A stretch of DNA of 19,756 nucleotides from an uncultured Brevibacterium sp. (GTDB taxonomy: Bacteria > Actinomycetota > Actinomycetes > Actinomycetales > Brevibacteriaceae): contig CABTZE010000020.1 of the NCBI GenBank assembly GCA_902489215.1, forward strand, positions 1 to 19,756, read 5' to 3'. Every line of letters starts with the position of its first letter. Within the stretch, counting starts at the first letter, position 1. Both the position numbers and the translations under genes were made by a program. The notes below the pieces were generated by a model that saw only the letters and a list, made by a program, of their open reading frames with translations, made no database searches and was not told the origin of the DNA. Below, piece by piece: positions 1-6,856 of this stretch.

Positions 1-339
1 CGGCCACGGGTAGACGATGTTCGCTCCCGGGCCTGCCGTAATGGCAAAGGCGGCCGACAGGATTTCCGAACCGCCGGCACCGAACACGACGTTTTCAGGT
101 GCCACGCCCAGGAAGTCGGCCATGGCCTCGGTCAGTTCGAAAACGCCCGGGTCGGGGTAGATATTGGGGTTTTCAGACGCCTTCGCAATGGCTTCGCGCA
201 CCTGCGGAAGCGGTTCCATGTGGTGCTCATTGGCCGACAGCTTGTAGGCGGTCATGCCTTCGATCGGAGCGGCGGGTTTGCCGGGAACATATGCCGCGGC
301 ATCACGCACGGCAGGGCGCAGACGGTACTGAGAAGTCAT
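1..339 (-). CDS. HisC/Pat-type aminotransferase, N-terminal part (truncated by window edge)
   Basis: This is the first 113 residues of a class I/II, PLP-dependent aminotransferase; the rest lies beyond the window's left edge. Visible family features are an AYVPG segment near residue 16, the substrate-pocket stretch YKLSANE around residues 32-38, PLPQVREAI, NIYPDPG near residue 60, and the cofactor-phosphate region VVFGAGGSEILSAAF near residues 85-98. These match histidinol-phosphate aminotransferase and its actinobacterial sister, the aromatic aminotransferase Pat. The YPWP ending and AYVPG start lean towards Pat, but the PLP lysine is not in view, so substrate cannot be settled. ATG at 339 is supported by a TACGAT box six bases upstream, which suggests a leaderless transcript. 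It is separated from tRNA-Ser by that gene's terminator, so it is probably transcribed on its own. Confidence 0.85.
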   Translation of the reverse strand, partial: MTSQYRLRPAVRDAAAYVPGKPAAPIEGMTAYKLSANEHHMEPLPQVREAIAKASENPNIYPDPGVFELTEAMADFLGVAPENVVFGAGGSEILSAAFAITAGPGANIVYPWP

Positions 340-351
340 GCGTTCATCGTA
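340..351 (-). promoter_or_regulatory. -10 box (TACGAT) directly before the aminotransferase start
   Basis: On the minus strand TACGAT (351-346) is followed by exactly six bases and then ATG. Transcription would begin at the A of the start codon, giving a leaderless mRNA. No Shine-Dalgarno sequence or convincing -35 box is visible. The arrangement recurs before upp and pncA. Confidence 0.45.
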
Positions 352-469
352 CCCGCCGTGTCCCGGCTCACCCGGGCGGCACCTCGGGCCACACCCCGGC
401 ACCAAAGACAGCCGAGCCGAGCCCGGGAACTCTTGCGGCAGCTTGGCCTTCTGCCCCACCGGAGCATGA

Positions 470-501
470 AAAAGCTCCGAGGTGAAAACCTCGGAGCTTT
501 T
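470..501 (-). terminator. Intrinsic terminator of tRNA-Ser
   Basis: A perfect 14-bp stem (470-483 with 488-501; arm AAAAGCTCCGAGGT) encloses a four-base loop. Read on the minus strand it begins three bases after the encoded CCA of tRNA-Ser and ends in a run of T. It should stop tRNA transcription before the aminotransferase gene. Confidence 0.85.
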
Positions 502-504
502 ATC

Positions 505-595
505 TGGCGGTAGCGGTGGGATTTGAACCCACGGTAGGGGGTTGCCCTACACAACATTTCGAGTGTTGCACCTTCGGCCGCTCGGACACGCTACC
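505..595 (-). tRNA. tRNA-Ser (anticodon CGA)
   Basis: A class II tRNA is readable on the minus strand. The acceptor arms GGTAGCG (595-589) and CGCTACC (515-509) pair. The anticodon stem CAACA/TGTTG encloses loop CTCGAAA, giving anticodon CGA, which reads UCG serine codons. A long variable arm (TAGGG...CCCTA type) and the T-arm GGTTCAAATCC follow. The discriminator G is followed by an encoded CCA (507-505). The gene sits between tadA and the aminotransferase on the same strand and has its own promoter-like boxes and terminator. Confidence 0.95.
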
Positions 596-602
596 GCGGA
601 CA

Positions 603-631
603 ACTCTAAGGCCTCAGCGGCCGAGGCACAA
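603..631 (-). promoter_or_regulatory. Probable tRNA-Ser promoter
   Basis: On the minus strand a -35-like TTGTGC (631-626) lies 17 bases before a -10-like TAGAGT (608-603). The predicted start falls at about 596, one base from the mature tRNA 5' end. The spacer contains an imperfect palindrome (GCCTC...GAGGC) that may also act as a weak hairpin after tadA. Confidence 0.45.
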
Positions 632-652
632 ACTCGGGGACTGTCATTCTGC

Positions 653-1132
653 TCACTCTGCGCTGTCCGGCAACCGCAGATCAGTGAAAAAATCATCCAG
701 CACGGCCCGGCATTCGTCCGCCCGCACCCCGGGGTACACCTGCGGAATTGGGTGGGCCGCACGGTCGCGCGGAAGGTCCCACACGGACCCCACGGCACCG
801 GTCTTGGGTTCGTGTGCCCCGAAGACGATCGTGCCGATCCGGGCGTTCATCGCCGCTCCGGCGCACATGGCGCACGGTTCAACCGTGACTACGAGGACCG
901 CACCGTCCAGTCGCCACGTTCCGAGAGTCTGCCCGGCCTGGCGCAGCGCGAGAACCTCGGCGTGCGCTGTTGGGTCGGCATCGGCTTCACGCCGGTTGCA
1001 GGCCGCCCCGACCACCTGCCCGTCGAGGATGACTACAGCGCCGATCGGCACATCGGGTTCCGGGCACCGGTGCGCCTGCTCAAGCGCTGCACCCATCCAC
1101 TGCGCGTGCTGTTCGCGGACTGCCAGCGCCAT
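653..1132 (-). CDS. tadA: tRNA-specific adenosine deaminase
   Basis: TadA deaminates adenosine to inosine at the wobble position of tRNA-Arg(ACG), letting one tRNA read several CGN codons. Its substrate tRNA-Arg(ACG) is encoded in this same window. The 159-residue protein has the cytidine deaminase-like fold signature: zinc ligand His57 and proton-shuttle Glu59 in HAE, then PCAMC with zinc ligands Cys87 and Cys90, followed by AGAAMNARI. The C-terminal VYPGV...FFTDLR also fits the family. The ATG at 1132 is chosen because it gives the usual TadA length and a GGGGGAG stretch lies upstream. A GTG at 1180 in the same frame would add 16 residues but has no ribosome binding site. It is divergent from upp and followed by tRNA-Ser, an arrangement consistent with tadA-tRNA-Ser clusters known in actinobacteria. 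Confidence 0.92.
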   Translation of the reverse strand: MALAVREQHAQWMGAALEQAHRCPEPDVPIGAVVILDGQVVGAACNRREADADPTAHAEVLALRQAGQTLGTWRLDGAVLVVTVEPCAMCAGAAMNARIGTIVFGAHEPKTGAVGSVWDLPRDRAAHPIPQVYPGVRADECRAVLDDFFTDLRLPDSAE

Positions 1133-1303
1133 GTCAGCCCACCGCTCCCCCGCGGACACCAGCCGCGGCGGGATCAGCACCGCGGCGGCCGGCAGCCCCG
1201 CGGACGTTCAGCGAACAGATACAAACCATGCGCCTATTGTCTCTGCCCGCACTTCACACGCAAAGCACCGCGAACAAAGCAGGACGGCAGCCGCCGCGAA
1301 CGA

Positions 1304-1315
1304 TAGGCTTAAACC
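1304..1315 (+). promoter_or_regulatory. -10 box (TAGGCT) directly before upp
   Basis: TAGGCT (1304-1309) is followed by six bases and the upp ATG, so transcription should start at the start codon itself. No Shine-Dalgarno sequence precedes the gene, which agrees with leaderless translation. A -35 element is not evident. Confidence 0.5.
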
Positions 1316-1951
1316 ATGAAGCTCCACGTGGCGGACCACCCGCTCATTGCCCACAAGCTCACCGTTCTGCGTGACGAGCGCACTGACTCAGCTCGCTTCC
1401 GCCAGCTGACCGACGAACTCGTCACACTGCTTGCCTACGAGGCCACGCGCAACGTCCGCGTGCAGCCCAAGCAGATCAACACCCCCGTGTGTGCAACCAC
1501 CGGCACCCAGATCGCCCAACCGCGCCCCCTGGTTGTGCCGATCCTGCGGGCTGGCCTGGGCATGCTCGAAGGCATGACCCGCATGCTGCCGACCGCCGAA
1601 GTCGGCTTCCTCGGCATGGTCCGCGACGACGACACCCTTGAGGTTGAGACCTACGCCCAGCGCCTGCCGAACGATCTCGAGGACCGCCAGGTGTTCGTCA
1701 TCGACCCCATGCTGGCCACCGGACACACCCTGGAAATGGCCATTGACTTCCTGCTGGAGCGAGGCGTTTCGCACATCTCCACCGTCTGCCTGGTGGCCGC
1801 TCCGGAAGGCGTCAACTACATCACCGAGCGCTTTGGCGACCGCGCCGACATCGACGTGTTCACCGCAGCACTCGACGAAGGCCTCAACGAAAACAACTAC
1901 ATCGTCCCCGGTCTCGGAGACGCCGGCGATCGGATGTACGGCACCGCCTGA
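1316..1951 (+). CDS. upp: Uracil phosphoribosyltransferase
   Basis: Upp makes UMP from uracil and PRPP in pyrimidine salvage, in the cytoplasm. The 211-residue length is standard for the family. The N-terminal HPLIAHKLTVLRDE, the VPILRAGLGMLEG stretch (about 74-86) and the PRPP-binding loop VIDPMLATGHT (128-138) are all present. So is the C-terminal uracil-binding segment YIVPGLGDAGDR (195-206). The PRPP loop has His where Gly is usual after LATG, a mild variation. The gene stands alone: divergent tadA upstream, strong terminator downstream. The ATG is fixed by the family start MKLHV.DHPL and by the adjacent -10 box. Confidence 0.97.
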   Translation: MKLHVADHPLIAHKLTVLRDERTDSARFRQLTDELVTLLAYEATRNVRVQPKQINTPVCATTGTQIAQPRPLVVPILRAGLGMLEGMTRMLPTAEVGFLGMVRDDDTLEVETYAQRLPNDLEDRQVFVIDPMLATGHTLEMAIDFLLERGVSHISTVCLVAAPEGVNYITERFGDRADIDVFTAALDEGLNENNYIVPGLGDAGDRMYGTA

Positions 1952-1980
1952 CCCTCCCGCCCCCCACGGGACCGGAGCAG

Positions 1981-2015
1981 AAAAGCACGGGGTGCCTGGC
2001 ACCTCGTGCTTTTTC
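1981..2015 (+). terminator. Intrinsic terminator after upp
   Basis: Arms 1981-1996 and 1998-2013 pair over about 15 bp with one G-T wobble (AAAAGCACGGGGTGCC against GGCACCTCGTGCTTTT). The tight loop is around CTG, and a T-rich tail (TTTTTCTTTTG) follows. It lies 30 bases after the upp stop codon. Confidence 0.9.
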
Positions 2016-2278
2016 TTTTGTCATCTTGGTTCACCAGGGAGCCATTCGGTGGCCTTTTCGCGTCACAGAATGTCCCTCTATTACGTCATATGTCGTCATA
2101 ATCGTCTCAAAAATGGAAAACAGCTTGGTTTCCGGTCTTGGCGTGACAAATAATGACGTCATGTTCTTCCAACAGCGAATGCCGATGCTCTGCGTTCGCG
2201 ACCTCACGTGCTGACACGGTCGCGAACGAGTCCTTCAGCAGCATCCGCATGTTCCCATCGCAAAGAGAAGAGAACCCC
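2016..2278 (+). promoter_or_regulatory. Long regulatory leader before the winged-helix regulator
   Basis: This 263-bp gene-free stretch is richer in A+T than its surroundings. It holds three copies of a CGTCAT-ending motif (2084-2089, 2094-2099 and within the palindrome ATGACGTCAT at 2153-2162). It also holds an 11-bp perfect inverted repeat (2193-2203 and 2218-2228). Candidate -10 elements exist around 2148-2156 but none has a convincing -35. The layout suggests a regulated promoter, possibly autoregulated. Confidence 0.5.
2193..2228. repeat. 11-bp perfect inverted repeat upstream of regulator
   Basis: CGTTCGCGACC (2193-2203) and GGTCGCGAACG (2218-2228) are exact reverse complements separated by 14 bases, which include the palindrome CACGTG. 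The repeat ends 50 bases before the regulator start codon. It could be a dimeric operator or an RNA hairpin. No T-run follows, so it is not a terminator. Confidence 0.8.
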
Positions 2279-3046
2279 ATGACGCAGTACGCATCTGCAC
2301 CCCAGAACGTCCACCCCCGCAGCGCAGCGGCAACCCGCAGGCGAGGAGCCCGCTTGACCCCGGTAGACCCTCAGTCCGCCCCTCGCACCTACGGCCCCGC
2401 AGGAGTCCAGGCCCAGCCCGGCTCGGCCCGCGGAATCATCCTCTACATCGGCCTGAGCGAAGAAGAAGCCGCCGTTTCCGGTACGAACCTCACGGAAATC
2501 GCCGAATCGCTGCGCGACTACACGCAGGAACTCGCCCCGTCATCGGAAACCCAGGCGATCATCGCGCTGGCGCCTTCCGGCCCGGAACGCGACCTCGACG
2601 CGGTGCGCGCTGTTGCCACTGGATCGCCGGCCGCCCGCGGCGCTGCCGCCCGTTCCCACGGCCCCGTCCGCTCGCGTATTCCCAGCCGCATCCAGCCGCC
2701 TCAGCCAGCAGAAGATCAGAAACCCGCAGCTGGCCTCAAGGTCGACCTGCCGCGCCGCGAAGTTCACATCGACGGCCGCCTGGAAACCGTGACGGTCAAG
2801 GAATTCGACCTGCTGGCCACACTCGTCAGCAGCGAAGGACAGACCCTTTCGCGGGCTGAACTCGTTGACAAGGTGTGGGGCGATGACTCTGACCGCCCCG
2901 ACGAACGCACCGTCGATGTTCACGTGCGTCGCCTGCGCAAGCGCCTGGGCTCGTATTCCTCTGTTGTGCGCACCATCCGCGGACAGGGCTACCGCTTCGA
3001 TTCGCACCCGGACGTCGAGGTGTGGAGCGCATCAGCTCTGCGCTGA
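2279..3046 (+). CDS. Orphan winged-helix transcriptional regulator (OmpR/PhoB-type C-terminal domain)
   Basis: The 255-residue protein ends in an OmpR/PhoB-family winged-helix DNA-binding domain (about 151-246). Visible are the beta-strand entry LKVDLPRREVHIDG, the helix VTVKEFDLLATLVS, the LSRAELVDKVWG helix, the recognition helix RTVDVHVRRLRKRL, and the wing TIRGQGYRF. There is no receiver domain and no adjacent histidine kinase. Residues 1-50 are basic and rich in Ala, Pro and Arg. A separate conserved-looking segment (about 51-105, with RGIILYIGLSEEEAAVSG) precedes a Pro/Ala/Arg linker; I do not recognise it. The ATG at 2279 is preceded by AGAGAAGAG at ribosome-binding distance. An in-frame start at 2153 would run through the palindromic leader and is unlikely. 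Targets are unknown; the palindromes upstream make autoregulation possible. Confidence 0.88.
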   Translation: MTQYASAPQNVHPRSAAATRRRGARLTPVDPQSAPRTYGPAGVQAQPGSARGIILYIGLSEEEAAVSGTNLTEIAESLRDYTQELAPSSETQAIIALAPSGPERDLDAVRAVATGSPAARGAAARSHGPVRSRIPSRIQPPQPAEDQKPAAGLKVDLPRREVHIDGRLETVTVKEFDLLATLVSSEGQTLSRAELVDKVWGDDSDRPDERTVDVHVRRLRKRLGSYSSVVRTIRGQGYRFDSHPDVEVWSASALR

Positions 3047-3155
3047 TTATTCAGGCGTGCGCTGCCCCGCAGGCCGGTGAATCTGCCGTTGTGCCGCGCT
3101 GGCACATATAAGCCAGCACTGAGGACAGGCCCAGAGAGCAGTCAGGTTCGGTTCG

Positions 3156-3170
3156 TAGACTGAAGCTCTC
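3156..3170 (+). promoter_or_regulatory. -10 box (TAGACT) close to the membrane EEP start
   Basis: TAGACT (3156-3161) lies nine bases before ATG at 3171, so the predicted 5' leader is three bases or less. No clear Shine-Dalgarno sequence is present. The same hexamer precedes pncA. The rest of the 3047-3155 gap shows no convincing terminator. Confidence 0.4.
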
Positions 3171-4094
3171 ATGTCTCGTTCGAAGAACCCAGCCAAGGGC
3201 ATTGTCGTGGCCCTCCTCGGCGCGCTGTTGGCCGCGCTTCTGCTCATCCACGAAGTGATTCCGACGACCAACGGCATTGCCCTCATCGTCGAATCCGCTC
3301 TGCCCTGGACGTGGGTGCTGCTCGTCCTGTTGCTGCTCTTGGCGCTCATCCGACTGTCGCCGCTGTCGATCATCGGTGTGCTCATTCCCGCCCTGGTGTG
3401 GGGTGTGATGTTCGGACCGTTCCTCAAACCTGCCTCCGATGACCGCGACGCCGATCTCATCGTCGCCACACACAATGTGGGTGCGCGCCTGCCGCAGCCG
3501 ACTGCAACCGCCCGCGCCATCATCGATCAGAAGCCGGATGTTGTTGTCATCCAGGAGATCGAATCCCTGTCGGGCAAGATCATCAAAAAGGAACTCGACA
3601 AATCGTTTGAGTACACGCAGGTTGCCGACACGGTGGGCGTCTGGTCGCGCTGGCCGCTGACGAGCAAAAAGAACATCGACCTGGGCCTGCAGTGGCCGCG
3701 GGCGTTCGAAACCACCGTGCAGAGCGATCACGGCGATGTGAAGCTGTACGCGGTGCACGTGCCCTCGGTGCGGCCCGGCGTTGAGACTCTGCGCAATTCA
3801 GCGCTGCAGAAGCTGTCGTCAGCCGTGAAACAGGAAGACGCCGAACACCTGATTGTGGCCGGCGACTTCAACGCGGTGCAGACTGACCGCTACTTCAAAG
3901 ATCTTGACGACCAGCTGGTCGACAGCCGCAAGGCCGTCGGCGGCGGCTTCGGGTTCACGTGGCCGGCGCAGTTCCCCACGGTACGGCTGGATCACATCAT
4001 GGTCCGCGGACTCGATCCCGTCTACGACACCGTCATGGACCGAGGAACGTCCGACCACCGCGCGGTCATCGCAGGGCTGGACCTGACAAAGTAG
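3171..4094 (+). CDS. Membrane-anchored endonuclease/exonuclease/phosphatase family protein
   Basis: The 307-residue protein has three N-terminal hydrophobic segments (about 10-30, 46-60 and 65-85) followed by an EEP-fold catalytic domain. Catalytic residues can be followed: Asn102 in THNVG, Glu129 in VVIQEIE, His196 in YAVHVPS, Asp232 and Asn234 in AGDFNA, Asp274-His275 in RLDHIM, and Asp295-His296 in SDH near the C terminus. All expected metal-binding and catalytic positions are retained, so it should be an active phosphoesterase. With an odd number of helices and a short basic N terminus, the domain is predicted to face outside. Substrate (DNA, RNA, lipid or sugar phosphate) cannot be read from sequence. 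Similar small membrane EEP proteins are common in actinobacteria. It converges on the MarP gene. Confidence 0.88.
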   Translation: MSRSKNPAKGIVVALLGALLAALLLIHEVIPTTNGIALIVESALPWTWVLLVLLLLLALIRLSPLSIIGVLIPALVWGVMFGPFLKPASDDRDADLIVATHNVGARLPQPTATARAIIDQKPDVVVIQEIESLSGKIIKKELDKSFEYTQVADTVGVWSRWPLTSKKNIDLGLQWPRAFETTVQSDHGDVKLYAVHVPSVRPGVETLRNSALQKLSSAVKQEDAEHLIVAGDFNAVQTDRYFKDLDDQLVDSRKAVGGGFGFTWPAQFPTVRLDHIMVRGLDPVYDTVMDRGTSDHRAVIAGLDLTK

Positions 4095-4178
4095 CTTCGC
4101 TGCGGCTGGGGCTCAACGACACTGCGGCGGGGATAACGACGCCGCCTGGCTGCCGGGGCAGCTGCGGCCGCGGGCGTT
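4095..4178. other. Convergent gap between EEP and MarP genes
   Basis: The 84-bp gap between two converging genes is very GC-rich. Only short hairpins are visible: a 6-bp stem at 4124-4129/4140-4145 and a 5-bp stem inside GCTGCCGGGGCAGC. Neither has a T-run, so I do not call a terminator. Confidence 0.4.
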
Positions 4179-5363
4179 TCAGTTCTTCGCGGTGCATTTG
4201 CCGGTGGGCACCAGCCCGCGCGTCCCCTCTGCTGCTTTCAGCGTCGGCATGATTTCCTTGAGCGTGAGCGCATAGCCGGTCGCATCGTCGTTCTGTGACT
4301 TCGCAAAGACCATGCCCGACACTCGGCCGTCTGCTGCAATCAGCGGGCCTCCCGAGTTTCCTGGGCGAACGTCTGCTCGCAGCGAATACACCTGGCGGAT
4401 GGCTTTCTTTTCGCCGTAGATGTCTTTGCCTTCGGCGATGACTCTTTCGCGGACCCTCGATGGTGAAATCGTGTACGGACCGTGCTCGGGGAAGCCCACA
4501 ACGACGGAGTCGGCTCCCACGGCCAAGTCCTCGCCGCGCTGCATAGCGGGGGCCTGCAGGCTGGGCACATAGAGAACAGCAACGTCGATCGTGGGGTTGA
4601 AGCCCACCACCTGCGCCGGCAGGGCCTGTCCCTTGCCGGCAACCTGCACGGAAATCTGCTGTGCGGCCGCAACGACGTGGGCGTTCGTGGCCACATAGCG
4701 ATCGGAGTACACCCAACCGGTGCCTTCCGATGCGGAGTTGCACGCGGGTGCCTGGGCGGTGATCTTCACAATCGACTGGGCCGCTTCTTTGCCGACGGCC
4801 ACCATTTCCGGGTTTGGTGCATCGACTTCGCGGATCTGCTCTTTCTGTCCGCTGAAGACATCCGGGAAGCCGTTGAAGCGCAGGGCTTCGCCCAGGGCAC
4901 CGAGTGCCTGTGAGGACGGCACGGGCGCAGCCCCGTCGAGGGCGCGCACGATCACCGAATCGGCGGCCCACTGGTTAGGTTCGATGAGCGATGTTGTGCG
5001 AACCCACCCGGCACTGACCCACACCAGCAGGCAGAAGATCACAAGACCGCTGATGGCGCCGCCGATGGCGTCAACGAGCCTGCCGGCGGCCGAGCGGATG
5101 CGGTCGCGCAGCATTCTCCCCCACGAAGCTCCGATTGCCGCCCCGATAAGACCCAGCACGAAGGGAATGGCAAAGGCGCCGGCCGGCCCGATCACATCGA
5201 GAAGCTCGTTCGCCCCGGCCAGTTTCATGCCGGCGAGCACTCCCCTGCCGATAAGCAGCCCGAGCGCAAACCCGAGGAGCGCCCCAACGGTGGGGCTGAG
5301 ACCGCGGATCCACCCCATCGCCAAAGACGACAGGGCGATGATCCCCAGCACCAGGTCGATCAT
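4179..5363 (-). CDS. marP: MarP-type membrane serine protease (CvpA-like N terminus plus trypsin domain)
   Basis: The 394-residue protein joins a CvpA/colicin V production-like module of about four membrane helices (about 4-20, 24-42, 60-80, 100-120) to a periplasmic chymotrypsin-fold protease. The catalytic triad is clear: His229 in TNAHV, Asp260 in TIDVAVL, Ser337 in RPGNSGGP. Cys208, just before the protease domain, and Cys390, near the C terminus, correspond to the disulfide known in Mycobacterium tuberculosis MarP. That enzyme supports survival in acid by processing the cell-wall hydrolase RipA. The same role here is inferred. The start codon overlaps the stop of the upstream PrsW gene by one base, so the two should be translationally coupled. 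Length and domain order match MarP closely. Confidence 0.93.
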   Translation of the reverse strand: MIDLVLGIIALSSLAMGWIRGLSPTVGALLGFALGLLIGRGVLAGMKLAGANELLDVIGPAGAFAIPFVLGLIGAAIGASWGRMLRDRIRSAAGRLVDAIGGAISGLVIFCLLVWVSAGWVRTTSLIEPNQWAADSVIVRALDGAAPVPSSQALGALGEALRFNGFPDVFSGQKEQIREVDAPNPEMVAVGKEAAQSIVKITAQAPACNSASEGTGWVYSDRYVATNAHVVAAAQQISVQVAGKGQALPAQVVGFNPTIDVAVLYVPSLQAPAMQRGEDLAVGADSVVVGFPEHGPYTISPSRVRERVIAEGKDIYGEKKAIRQVYSLRADVRPGNSGGPLIAADGRVSGMVFAKSQNDDATGYALTLKEIMPTLKAAEGTRGLVPTGKCTAKN

Positions 5364-6682
5364 CAGTACGTGCCGGGATAGTGCGCCTGGTAGCTGTGCG
5401 CACTGTTAACGCTGTTCATCAGCTGTGTGCGCTGTGTGGCGAAGTCCGTGAGCAGCTTCATTTCGCGTTCGCGTTCAACCTCGCCGCCAGCGCGGACGTT
5501 GATGCGCTGGCGGGCGTTTGCCAAATTGATTGTCGTGCGGACCATCTTCTTGAAGGTGTCGGCACCCCCGTGATAGCCGGCCGCCCACCGCTTGCCCTGA
5601 CTGCGGCCTCGCCACGTGCCGAACGTGTCAACCTCTGCCGGTGTCAGCCAGCCCGCCTGCCTGTATTCGTCAAGCATTGCGCGGTCCTTGCGCACTTCGA
5701 GCCACCGCAGGACGAACGCGAGGGTGTACCAGATGACGGCGTAGACCAAGGCCAATCCTACGATGATGAGCAGGCCGACGATGCCCAATCCGCCCACAGC
5801 TCCGGCCATGAAGTTCCAGAGGGCGTGCAGGAAGGTTCCCACGGACCATCCCAGCGGCCATGCCAGAATCGCCGCCCACCACTGCCAGCGGGTTGCCGCA
5901 AAGCCGATCGCAACACCGGCCACGGCCGTGAACAGCGAGTGGCTCAGCGGCGACACGATGCCGCGCAGCACGAAGGTGATGGCCAGACCCACAAACTGTC
6001 CTTCGTCAAAGGACCCCGACAGGTACTGCAGATTTTCGGTGAACGCGAAGCCCGCACCGACCAGCGAACCGTAGATGAAGCCATCGAGTGGGCCGGTGAA
6101 GTGTCGCCGTGCGGCCAGGGCGAACACTGCGAGGAAAATGCCCTTGGCGCCCTCTTCGATGGGCGGGGCTCCGAGCACTGGGTACAGGAGGTCAAAAAGA
6201 CTCTGTGAGCTGTCGAAGCCGATGACCAGGGTCGAACCCAAGAATCCCAAGGTCTGCACCACAATGGTGAAGACGATCGCCATGACTGCACCCCACAGCA
6301 GCGGCAGAACCAGCCACACGGGGTTGCGCTTCTTCCACCGGTTGAACCACAGGACTACCAGGAAGATGAACGCCATGGGCACCAGCGACAGCAGGACGAT
6401 GAGAATGCCCAAGCCGTTGAACGTCAGCGACTGAAACAGGATGATGAGCAGGAGCCCGAAGCCCAACAGCCCGATGGCAATGGACGCGAGGATGATTCGG
6501 ACGAGCTCTCCGGTCGAGCCGTCTGGGCGCGACACGGTTGGGTAGGCAATTCCCGAGACGCCGGTGAGGTGCCCGGATGGGGCCTGTTGGATTGGCCCGG
6601 CTGATGGCGCGTACCAGGCTGGGCGCGAAGGGCCGCCGTGCGGGTATTGCTGACCGTGGTTGCTGTGTGGGTGCTGCGTCAT
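5363..6682 (-). CDS. PrsW-family intramembrane metalloprotease
   Basis: The 439-residue protein has a hydrophilic His/Gln/Pro/Gly-rich N terminus of about 60 residues, then around eight or more membrane segments (roughly 61-330). The membrane core carries the family's metalloprotease motifs: Glu176-Glu177-x-x-Lys180 in PPIEEGAKG, the FAFTEN motif with Glu216-Asn217, His248 in SPLSHS, and His286...Trp289-Asn290 in FLHALWN. A soluble basic tail of about 100 residues follows (WRGRSQGKRWAAGYHGG and a coiled-coil-like end). PrsW of Bacillus subtilis cleaves the anti-sigma factor RsiW in the membrane; the target here is unknown. ATG at 6682 is favoured because an in-frame codon at 6733 would add an unlikely stretch, though no strong ribosome binding site is visible. 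The stop codon TGA shares its A with the ATG of the MarP gene. Confidence 0.9.
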   Translation of the reverse strand: MTQHPHSNHGQQYPHGGPSRPAWYAPSAGPIQQAPSGHLTGVSGIAYPTVSRPDGSTGELVRIILASIAIGLLGFGLLLIILFQSLTFNGLGILIVLLSLVPMAFIFLVVLWFNRWKKRNPVWLVLPLLWGAVMAIVFTIVVQTLGFLGSTLVIGFDSSQSLFDLLYPVLGAPPIEEGAKGIFLAVFALAARRHFTGPLDGFIYGSLVGAGFAFTENLQYLSGSFDEGQFVGLAITFVLRGIVSPLSHSLFTAVAGVAIGFAATRWQWWAAILAWPLGWSVGTFLHALWNFMAGAVGGLGIVGLLIIVGLALVYAVIWYTLAFVLRWLEVRKDRAMLDEYRQAGWLTPAEVDTFGTWRGRSQGKRWAAGYHGGADTFKKMVRTTINLANARQRINVRAGGEVEREREMKLLTDFATQRTQLMNSVNSAHSYQAHYPGTY

Positions 6683-6761
6683 AGTCGCCGTTCGTGTGAG
6701 CTTCCGTTGCGTTTCGCATACATGATTCCACACCTCGGTGACGTGACGACTGGTCTCAGCT

Positions 6762-6825
6762 GTGAAGCCCCGCAGACTGCTGCTGAAAACGCTGAAGCCC
6801 CCGCAGTGGCTGCGGGGGCTTCAGC
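6762..6825 (-). terminator. Terminator after mqo, with a third partial arm copy
   Basis: Arms 6791-6806 and 6810-6825 form a perfect 16-bp stem (GCTGAAGCCCCCGCAG) with a three-base loop. Read on the minus strand it lies about 30 bases after the mqo stop and is followed by GTTTTC. A near copy of the second arm (6762-6775, one C shorter) lies further downstream on the same strand. It could form an alternative hairpin with the first arm. Confidence 0.85.
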
Positions 6826-6856
6826 GTGTAGGGCCTCAGTCTGTGAGAACTGAGCT

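Noticed and set aside
516..1319. Open frames of 254-267 codons on the plus strand across tRNA-Ser and tadA
   Set aside because: They run through the tRNA and antisense to tadA, and overlap the upp start; compositions are Ser/Thr/Arg-rich shadows.
4066..4971. A 301-codon minus-strand frame overlapping the MarP gene
   Set aside because: It is out of frame within the trypsin domain on the same strand, and its Arg/Cys-rich product has no motif.
5381..6208. A 275-codon open frame antisense to the PrsW gene
   Set aside because: It lies wholly inside a recognised gene, and its product shows no domain or signal.
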